Below are positions 24,457-30,473 of a DNA stretch of 64,000 bases, piece after piece; positions within the stretch are counted from its first letter, which is position 1, and each line of letters starts with the position of its first letter. This DNA comes from Arthrobacter oryzae. Lineage in GTDB: Bacteria > Actinomycetota > Actinomycetes > Actinomycetales > Micrococcaceae. The position numbers and the translations under genes are program-made. The notes beneath the pieces are model-generated. The model ran no database searches. It saw nothing but the letters and a program-made list of their open reading frames with translations, and was not told where the DNA came from. Location: the NCBI RefSeq assembly GCF_030718995.1, contig NZ_CP132204.1:1612001-1676000 (forward strand). Reading direction: 5' to 3'.

Positions 24457-26787
24457 ATGGACGGTGACATAGAACTCGAACTCGCATCAGGTTCCGAGCG
24501 GGGCGAGTACACGGTGCGCGTGGTTCAGGCGCCGGCCGGAGGAAACACCTCGGGGGTGTTCAGGCTGGACGTAGACCGGATCCTGGCACGCCGCGCCGAA
24601 TTGGAGTCCACCGTCCTGGCCTCTGCCGTGGCCGCCCGACGCACCACACCGGTCGCCGAGCTCCCAGTGCGGGGCGTGGGCCAGGAACTTTTCCAGGCCC
24701 TGTTTACCAGAGAGGTCTACGGAACATACCGGGCCAGCCTGGGCGCTGCCCAGCACAGCGGCCAGCAACTCAGGGTGGTGTTGCGCCTCGCCGCTCCTGA
24801 ACTGGCTGCGATGCCGTGGGAAATGTTGTTTGATCCGGAAACCGAAAGCTACCTGTGCCAGACGGAGCCGCTGCTTCGTCATATTCCGGCGCCGGACTAT
24901 CATCTGAACCCGCTGGAAATCGTCCCTCCGCTGAGGATCCTTGGCCTGATTGCCTCCCCGCGCGACCTTCCGCAACTGGACGTCGAAGCGGAACGCGGCC
25001 ACCTCGCCGCAGCCCTGGCGGGCCCGGTTTCCGAAGGCAGGATTGAACTCGTGTGGGCGCCGGGCGGCGCGTGGGACGAGATCCAGTCGATGCTGCTCGA
25101 CGGACCCTGGCACGCCGTCCATTTCATCGGCCACGGTGACTATGACGCCAAGAACGATGAGGGCCGGATCGCCCTGGTGGGGGCCGACGGCCGGGCCTCC
25201 ATGGTGCGGGCCATCCGCCTGATGGCCCTCTTGAGCGTTGCCGTGCCGCGCCCCCGCCTGGTGGTCCTCAATTCCTGCTCCTCCGGAGAAACCGGCCGTG
25301 AGGATCTGTTCTCCGGCACAGCATCAACGCTGGTCCGCAGCGGCATCAGTGCAGTCGCAGCCATGCAGTTTGCGATCAGCGACGGCGCCGCTATCGCCTT
25401 CGCACAGGGTTTCTATGCCGCGATCGCAAACGGCCGCGGCGTGGACGAGGCCGCCCGGGTGGGGCGGATCTCCGTCATGGGAAGCCCTGACGGAACTCTG
25501 GAATGGGTGACGCCGGCGCTGTACGTCAGGGGTGGCGACACGCAGCTGTTCAATTTGAAGGCACCGGCCCGACCCGCGCTGAAGGACAGGCCGGCAACGG
25601 TGGGGCCCGCCAGGGACACATCCGGTGACAATACGGTCGGATCAGCGGCGCGGTCCAGTGCCCGGATCCGGCAGGCCGAGCTCCGCGCGCTGTACGTGCA
25701 GGCCTGCGCTGAGCTCCGAACCAAGCATTATCCGGTGGCCATCGAGCTGTTCGATGACCTGCTGACCCTTGACGGCGGTTACCGCGATGCGGCGTTGCTT
25801 CGTGCTTCCGCTGCGCAGCACCTGAAACGTTCCGAGGCCTACCGACATGCCAGGGAAGCCGAAGACGCCGGAGATTGGTCGGCGGCCGCCGACGGCTTCA
25901 CCGCTGTGCAGGACGATCCCGACTTCCCCGACGCCGCCGCCCGGGCCCGGGATTGCGCCAAACGGCAGCGGACCGCCGACCTGCAGGGTGAGCTGGAGTA
26001 TCACGCAGGCAGCGGAAACTGGCAGGCCGCGGTGGACGTGGCGGCGGAACTGTATGCCCTGGATCCCGCCGCTTCTGATCCGGACGGGCTGGCGACGAAG
26101 GCGCGGAACGAACTGCGCCGCGAAAACGACGCCTTGCGGGCGGCGCAGAAGACAGCACAGCGGACTGCTCGACAGGCCGCAGCGGCCCCGGCCGGCGCAG
26201 AAAGGCCTCCATCAGAACTGCAGCCGAAGCAAGCGACAGCAGGTCTGGATCCCCGTTTCCTTGCCGCGGGCGGGATTGTCCTGGCCGTTGCCGGCGCACT
26301 CCTGGCGGTCTTCTTCGCCTACCTCAACTGGGTGGACCGGGACTGGTGGTATTCCGGAGGGGAAGCCAGCGTGCGCTTTGTCTACGCACTCCTGGCGCCA
26401 GCGGGTTACCTCCTGCTCCTGCTCGCCGGGCTGCCTGATCGGACCGAAAGGGGGCGCGTGACGCTGGCCATGGCGGCCGGTGCCGGTGCGCTCCTCGGGG
26501 TGGTCGGCCTGGAAACGGACTTTCTTTGGGCGGCCACGGCCGCCACCATCTTTCAAGCACTTTTTGGCGCATGGGCAGGCGTTCTGGCCATCCGCGCCCC
26601 CAACACACCGGCGTTGGCCGGCTGGCTTCTCCTGGTTTGCCTGGCCACGCTCCCGCTGATGTGGCTCCCGGGCGAGGACCTGTCAGCCCGGGCGGTGGTG
26701 CTCACGGTGCAGAACGCAACCGTAGCCGCCAGCGGTTTGATCTTCCTTGGGCTGGCCCTCAAACAGAATTGGAAGGACGCGAAATGA
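24457..26787 (+). CDS. membrane-anchored CHAT-domain protease with helical repeats
   Basis: 776-residue protein in three parts. Residues about 100-360 are a CHAT (caspase-HetF) peptidase domain: LAAMPWEMLFDP, catalytic His226 in HFIGHGDYD and catalytic Cys274 in VVLNSCSSGE, followed by GISAVAAMQFAISDGAA. Residues about 405-560 are helical repeats of TPR type (ALYVQACAELRTKHYPVAIELFDDLL; AREAEDAGDWSAAADGF; LEYHAGSGNWQAAVDVAAELY). Residues about 600-770 contain some six hydrophobic segments, so the protein is held in the membrane with a cytoplasmic protease. The dyad is complete. Its stop overlaps the next gene by 4 bp. CHAT proteases commonly act as effectors or regulators in conflict and cell-death systems; the target is unknown. 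Confidence 0.88.
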   Translation: MDGDIELELASGSERGEYTVRVVQAPAGGNTSGVFRLDVDRILARRAELESTVLASAVAARRTTPVAELPVRGVGQELFQALFTREVYGTYRASLGAAQHSGQQLRVVLRLAAPELAAMPWEMLFDPETESYLCQTEPLLRHIPAPDYHLNPLEIVPPLRILGLIASPRDLPQLDVEAERGHLAAALAGPVSEGRIELVWAPGGAWDEIQSMLLDGPWHAVHFIGHGDYDAKNDEGRIALVGADGRASMVRAIRLMALLSVAVPRPRLVVLNSCSSGETGREDLFSGTASTLVRSGISAVAAMQFAISDGAAIAFAQGFYAAIANGRGVDEAARVGRISVMGSPDGTLEWVTPALYVRGGDTQLFNLKAPARPALKDRPATVGPARDTSGDNTVGSAARSSARIRQAELRALYVQACAELRTKHYPVAIELFDDLLTLDGGYRDAALLRASAAQHLKRSEAYRHAREAEDAGDWSAAADGFTAVQDDPDFPDAAARARDCAKRQRTADLQGELEYHAGSGNWQAAVDVAAELYALDPAASDPDGLATKARNELRRENDALRAAQKTAQRTARQAAAAPAGAERPPSELQPKQATAGLDPRFLAAGGIVLAVAGALLAVFFAYLNWVDRDWWYSGGEASVRFVYALLAPAGYLLLLLAGLPDRTERGRVTLAMAAGAGALLGVVGLETDFLWAATAATIFQALFGAWAGVLAIRAPNTPALAGWLLLVCLATLPLMWLPGEDLSARAVVLTVQNATVAASGLIFLGLALKQNWKDAK

Positions 26788-27143
26788 CACGGCTGGTGGA
26801 ATTTCCGACGAACGACGGCGGAACCGTGCTGCTGGAAATATCAGACAACAGCGGCGGGCTGGTGACCCGCGGAGGCGGACAGAGCAGCGTTTTCGCCCGG
26901 GCGCAGCAAACCTTTGAACGCGCCCTCAGCAACATCCGGCCCGCGGTCCAAGGCGTCATCGATGAGCTGACGGGCCTTCCCGACAAGCCGGACGAAGTGT
27001 CGGTCAGGTTCGGCCTGGACCTGCACGCCGAAGCCGGGGCTTTCATTGCCGCCGCCAGCACCAGCTCAAACTTCACCGTAACGCTGACGTGGCGCCGCCC
27101 CAAGCCAGCGAGGGAGGCTCCGGACGACGACGAACCGGACTGA
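26784..27143 (+). CDS. Trypco1 (CU044_2847-type) domain protein
   Basis: 119-residue protein matching the trypsin-co-occurring domain 1 pattern: N-terminal strand LVEFPTNDGGTVLLEIS, central helix FERALSNIRPAVQGVIDELTGL, then VSVRFGLDLHAEAGAFIAAA and NFTVTLTW, ending in an acidic tail. The family occurs beside proteases and effector-associated domains in NTP-dependent conflict systems (literature of Aravind and co-workers, recalled). ATG 26784 overlaps the CHAT gene stop (ATGA), implying coupled translation at a fixed ratio; it is probably an adaptor or regulator of the CHAT protease. Confidence 0.82.
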   Translation: MTRLVEFPTNDGGTVLLEISDNSGGLVTRGGGQSSVFARAQQTFERALSNIRPAVQGVIDELTGLPDKPDEVSVRFGLDLHAEAGAFIAAASTSSNFTVTLTWRRPKPAREAPDDDEPD

Positions 27144-27251
27144 GGGGACCCGGACCAGGCATCGTCCGGCGACCCTGCTGCCGGCGCCAACGGCCGTGGC
27201 CCTGGCCGCAGCCGCACTGTTCAAGATCTGCAGGGGGGACCACAATGAAGT

Positions 27252-27758
27252 ATGTCTCCTGAACGCTTCAGCGGCCCCCCTCCCCTGGTGGTCGGCGTGC
27301 TGCCGGGCCAGCACCCCGAGGTGCTGCAGTCTGCCACCGGCCTTGCAGAGAAGATGGGCGCTCCCCTGCTGTGCGCCTATGTGGACGAGGCAAGCTACCT
27401 GGTCGAGTGGGACCCTGCGCGGTCAGCGCACCGGATGTCCCTCCATCCGGGCAAGGACGACGCCGACGTCCGCGCCGTCAGCGAAGAACTCCGCGGCACG
27501 GTGGGGGCCGCCTGCGCCGGAAAACCGGTGGAGTGGACGCTGCGGATCCTCTCCGGAGACCCGGCACGCGCCCTGGGACGGGTGGCGGCCGAGGCCAACG
27601 CCGCCCTGATCATCGTGGGAACACCGGAACGCGGACTGGGGCACCGCATTTCGGCGGCCCTCAACGGCTCCGTGGCCGCATGGCTGACCCACCACCAGGA
27701 CCGCCCGGTCCTGGTGGTCCCGGCCCGCATGGGCGCCCACCGGGACACACCGGAGTGA
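27252..27758 (+). CDS. universal stress protein (UspA family)
   Basis: 168-residue single USP domain: beta-strand PPLVVGVLP at the start, HPEVLQSATGLAEKMGAPLLCAYVDE, and a C-terminal ATP-loop-like LIIVGTPERGLGHRISAALNGSVAAWLTHHQDRPVLVVP. The canonical G-2x-G-9x-G(S/T) loop is present in modified form (GTPERGLGHRISAALNGSV), so nucleotide binding is plausible. ATG 27252; a GGGGGA lies 12 nt upstream. Its stop overlaps the following gene (GTGA). 108 bp after the CHAT/Trypco1 pair, so it may or may not belong to that transcript. Confidence 0.85.
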   Translation: MSPERFSGPPPLVVGVLPGQHPEVLQSATGLAEKMGAPLLCAYVDEASYLVEWDPARSAHRMSLHPGKDDADVRAVSEELRGTVGAACAGKPVEWTLRILSGDPARALGRVAAEANAALIIVGTPERGLGHRISAALNGSVAAWLTHHQDRPVLVVPARMGAHRDTPE

Positions 27759-28288
27759 GCGCGGCTCCGGGAACCATACAGCACGGCTACGAGCGCAACT
27801 GCAGGGAACTCGAGCGATGGCTGGCCGCGGCGTCCGACGCGGACCTCCGCCGCCGGAGCGACGGCACCCGCTGGACCAACGAGGAACTGCTGTTCCACAT
27901 GGTTTTCGGCTACATGGTGGTGCAGGCCCTGCTGCCTCTGGTCCGCTTTTTCGGAGTGCTGCCGGCGCCTTTCAGCCGGGCGTTTGCCTGGATCCTCAAC
28001 GCAGGAACAGCACCGTTCGACGTCGTCAATTACCTGGGTTCCAAGGCTGCGGCCCGGTTTTTCAACCGCAGGAGGATGGCGGCGAAGCTCCGGCGGGTCA
28101 CGCGCTCCCTTGAGCGGCGGATGGGACGCGAGAGGGCCCAAGCGATGGCCCGGGGAATGTCCTTTCCCGACCGCTGGGACCCGTTCTTCACCCCGTGGAT
28201 GTCCTTGGCGGATGTCTATGCCTACCCCGTTCAGCACTTCGACTTCCACGCCACCCAGCTCAGCCTCGGCCAAGGCACGGGGACGTGA
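27755..28288 (+). CDS. DinB-like / maleylpyruvate-isomerase-type helical protein
   Basis: 177-residue protein starting at GTG 27755, overlapping the USP stop. An N-terminal helix TIQHGYERNCRELERWLAAAS is followed by RWTNEELLFHMVFGYMVVQALLPLV; the His in LLFHM and the C-terminal HFDFHATQL give the spaced His residues typical of DinB-fold metal proteins. The middle (FSRAFAWILNAGTAPFDVVNYLG) is unusually hydrophobic. Function unknown; in this superfamily members are thiol-dependent transferases or isomerases. Confidence 0.7.
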   Translation: MSAAPGTIQHGYERNCRELERWLAAASDADLRRRSDGTRWTNEELLFHMVFGYMVVQALLPLVRFFGVLPAPFSRAFAWILNAGTAPFDVVNYLGSKAAARFFNRRRMAAKLRRVTRSLERRMGRERAQAMARGMSFPDRWDPFFTPWMSLADVYAYPVQHFDFHATQLSLGQGTGT

Positions 28289-28332
28289 CGGGCCCGCTGG
28301 AAAAGGGTCAGTAAAAGAGGGACGAAAGACCC

Positions 28333-28478
28333 TATAAAAGTAAAGCGAAAGTAGTTATTCGAGGTGGTGGCGTTCCCCGCAACCGCCACGTAAGCTTGAA
28401 TTCGCAGGAAGATGTTGGACCTGCCCCATAAGCTGCTCCGGAGTGCGTATCCCCCAATAACGCACTCCGGAGCTTTTT
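28333..28478 (+). promoter_or_regulatory. candidate attenuator leader upstream of MFS gene
   Basis: A TATAAA hexamer (28333-28338) could be a -10. Downstream are three stem-loops: GTGGCG/CGCCAC (28367-28372 with 28384-28389), GCAGG/CCTGC (28404-28408 with 28420-28424), and a terminator hairpin GCTCCGGAGTGCGT / ACGCACTCCGGAGC (28435-28448 with 28460-28473) ending in TTTTT. The terminator sits 30 bp before the MFS start, on the same strand, so it may be an attenuator or the end of a small RNA rather than only the terminator of the upstream genes. I cannot assign a known riboswitch class. Confidence 0.45.
28435..28478 (+). terminator. intrinsic terminator
   Basis: Perfect 14-bp stem with 11-nt loop followed by TTTTT (28474-28478). 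It lies between the DinB-like gene and the MFS gene, both rightward; it could end the upstream transcript or work inside the leader of the MFS gene. Confidence 0.85.
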
Positions 28479-28508
28479 AATGTCCAAACACCTGCCAGGA
28501 GCCGTCCC

Positions 28509-29702
28509 ATGACCACAGCGCCAAGCCAAACGCCGACAGCGACACCAGCCATCACGGCGCCGCTCTATGCTGCCGGCTTTGTCACAGCTTTCGGCGCGCA
28601 CAGCATCGCCGCCGGAATGGGCGCCCACAGCGGAGATATCGGGCTGAGCCTGCTCAACCTGGGCATTATCCTGGCCGTTTATGACCTGGCGGAGGTGGTG
28701 CTGAAACCTGTATTCGGAGCACTGAGTGACCGCATCGGCACCAAGCCCGTGGTGGTTGCGGGGCTCTTCGCTTTTGCCCTGATGTCGCTGATCGGGCTGT
28801 GGGGCGCAAACCCCCTGATGCTTGGCCTCGCACGGATCGGCCAGGGCGCGGCCGCCTCGGCATTTTCGCCGGCCTCCTCGGCGATGGTGGCGCGGCTCGC
28901 CGGACGCAGCGCAGGAACGTATTTCGGCCGCTATGGTTCGTGGAAGAGCCTGGGCTACGTTGCGGGGCCGCTGATCGGGGCCGCGCTGATCTTCCTGGGC
29001 GGCTTCACCTTCCTCTTTGCCGCCCTGGGCATCCTTGCAGCGGCCACCGCAGTGTGGGCGATGGTGGCGCTGCCGCAGCTGGACCCATTGCCCAGGCCCC
29101 GCTACACACTCTTGGACCTTGCCCGCCAAGCCACTCACCGCAGCTTCCTCGTCCCGACCCTCGTCCTGGCAGCCGCCACCGGAGCCCTGGGCACGGCCAT
29201 CGGCTTCCTCCCCGCGCTGGCCACCCGGCACGGCCTGGATCCGGTGGCGGCCGTGGCCGCCGTCAGCCTGCTGGCACTGGCTTCTGCTGCTACACAGCCC
29301 TGGATCGGCCGGCTTCGCGATCAGGGCCGGCTGCACGACGGTCCCGGCATGACCGCCGGGCTGCTGCTGACGGCGGCAGGGATCGCCGGCGTGGCCCTGT
29401 TTCCCGGGCCAGCCACCATCTTCGCTGCCGCGGCAGCAATCGGCGTAGGGATCGGCACCGCCACACCGCTGGGCTTTGCGCATCTCGCGGCAACCACACC
29501 GGCCGAGCGGCTGGGCCGGACCATGGGATCAGCCGAGCTGGGAAGGGAGCTTGGGGATGCCGGCGGCCCGCTTCTGGTGGGTGCCATAGCCACAGCTACC
29601 GCCCTGCCCCTGGGACTGGGAGTTCTGGCCGCCGCCGTCGCCGCCACCTCGTTGCTCGGCATCGGCAGCAGCCTGGGAAGCAACCAAAAAGATACCCCCT
29701 AG
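28509..29702 (+). CDS. MFS transporter (drug/metabolite efflux type)
   Basis: 397-residue inner-membrane protein with about 12 hydrophobic segments. MFS motif A appears as GALSDRIGTKPVVVAG after helix 2 and ARIGQGAAASAFSPASSAMVARL in helix 4-5, as in DHA1/arabinose-efflux carriers. ATG 28509 has AGGAG 8 nt upstream (28497-28501). The first copper-operator palindrome of csoR overlaps its 3' end, but nothing shows that it moves copper. Substrate unknown. Confidence 0.85.
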   Translation: MTTAPSQTPTATPAITAPLYAAGFVTAFGAHSIAAGMGAHSGDIGLSLLNLGIILAVYDLAEVVLKPVFGALSDRIGTKPVVVAGLFAFALMSLIGLWGANPLMLGLARIGQGAAASAFSPASSAMVARLAGRSAGTYFGRYGSWKSLGYVAGPLIGAALIFLGGFTFLFAALGILAAATAVWAMVALPQLDPLPRPRYTLLDLARQATHRSFLVPTLVLAAATGALGTAIGFLPALATRHGLDPVAAVAAVSLLALASAATQPWIGRLRDQGRLHDGPGMTAGLLLTAAGIAGVALFPGPATIFAAAAAIGVGIGTATPLGFAHLAATTPAERLGRTMGSAELGRELGDAGGPLLVGAIATATALPLGLGVLAAAVAATSLLGIGSSLGSNQKDTP

Positions 29703-29707
29703 GGGTA
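29693..29707. promoter_or_regulatory. CsoR operator palindrome 1
   Basis: TACCCC-CTA-GGGGTA, matching the CsoR-box pattern of a C-tract and G-tract flanked by TA. It overlaps the stop codon of the MFS gene and lies just upstream of the csoR -35 element. Confidence 0.75.
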
Positions 29708-29708
29708 C

Positions 29709-29737
29709 TTGTTTTATACCCCTTAGGGGTATATGTT
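29709..29737 (+). promoter_or_regulatory. csoR promoter, probably leaderless
   Basis: TTGTTT (29709-29714), 17-bp spacer, TATGTT (29732-29737). A start site 7 nt downstream would be the A of the csoR ATG at 29744, giving a leaderless mRNA. The second operator fills the spacer and touches the -10. Confidence 0.55.
29715..29733. promoter_or_regulatory. CsoR operator palindrome 2
   Basis: TATACCCCTTAGGGGTATA, a perfect 8-bp-arm palindrome between the csoR -35 and -10, where bound CsoR would block RNA polymerase until Cu(I) releases it. Confidence 0.85.
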
Positions 29738-29743
29738 GTGAGC

Positions 29744-30091
29744 ATGGAATCGCCAGAAAACGCCGCCCCCCGGACCGCGGATGCCGAAACCGCCCCCCAG
29801 CATGGTTACACCTCCAACAAGGAGGCATACCTGCTGCGGCTCAAGCGCATTGAAGGCCAGGTGCGGGGCATCGCCCGGATGGTGGATGAGGACAAGTACT
29901 GCATCGACATCCTCACCCAGGTTGCCGCCGTGAACAAAGCCCTTCACGCCGTGAGTCTGGGACTCGTCGAGGAGCACATCGGCCATTGCGTCGTCGGTGC
30001 CGCCTCGGAACCCGACCCCGCACTCCGCGCGGAAGCCATCGATTTCAAGGTCAAGGAGGCCACCGATGCCATCGGACGCCTGCTGCGGTAA
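29744..30091 (+). CDS. csoR: copper-sensing repressor CsoR
   Basis: 115-residue all-helical repressor. Cu(I) ligands Cys53, His78 and Cys82 keep the C-x24-H-x3-C spacing of M. tuberculosis CsoR. The core LLRLKRIEGQVRGIARMVDEDKYC is the family signature. An extra 28 residues precede the first helix. ATG 29744 is preferred over GTG 29738, which overlaps the end of the -10 region. It precedes copZ and copA on the same strand and has two operator palindromes upstream, so autoregulation of csoR-copZ-copA by copper is expected. Confidence 0.93.
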   Translation: MESPENAAPRTADAETAPQHGYTSNKEAYLLRLKRIEGQVRGIARMVDEDKYCIDILTQVAAVNKALHAVSLGLVEEHIGHCVVGAASEPDPALRAEAIDFKVKEATDAIGRLLR

Positions 30092-30185
30092 CGGCAACCC
30101 CGGACACCACACCCTCCGGATGATTCAACCGGACCAATCCGCCACTACGGCACCATCGGCAACGCCGAAGAACAGGAGCACCACC

Positions 30186-30416
30186 ATGAGCCCCGTATCC
30201 ACCACCGTGAACGTGTCGGGCATGACCTGTGGACACTGCGTGTCCTCCGTCAGCGAAGAACTCGAGGCCCTGGAAGGCGTGGAAGCGGTCGACGTCGACT
30301 TGAACGCAGGCGGGATTTCCACCGTGACCATCACGTCCGACAAGGCGCTCTCCCGCTCCGAAATCGGTGAAGCCGTGGCGGAAGCGGGCTACCTGGTGGT
30401 GGCCAACGAAGCCTGA
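30186..30416 (+). CDS. copZ: copper chaperone CopZ (HMA domain)
   Basis: 76-residue heavy-metal-associated domain with the metal-binding GMTCGHC near residue 12 and the ferredoxin-like pattern VSSVSEELEALEGVEAVDVDL. It would carry Cu(I) to the ATPase in the cytoplasm. ATG 30186 follows AGGAG (30174-30178). 94 bp after csoR and 57 bp before copA. Confidence 0.92.
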   Translation: MSPVSTTVNVSGMTCGHCVSSVSEELEALEGVEAVDVDLNAGGISTVTITSDKALSRSEIGEAVAEAGYLVVANEA

Positions 30417-30473
30417 GCGCCACCGCCCCACCTGCACCCCCAGCCAAACCGAAACTGACATCGAGGACACTCC

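Noticed and set aside
28321..28345. GGGACGAAAGACCCTATAA resembles a conserved stretch of 23S rRNA
   Set aside because: Only about 20 nt match, neighbours are unrelated and no rRNA follows; chance similarity.
28392..28403. Adjacent HindIII and EcoRI sites (AAGCTTGAATTC), as in cloning polylinkers
   Set aside because: Sits inside native-looking sequence with hairpins; no vector sequence on either side.
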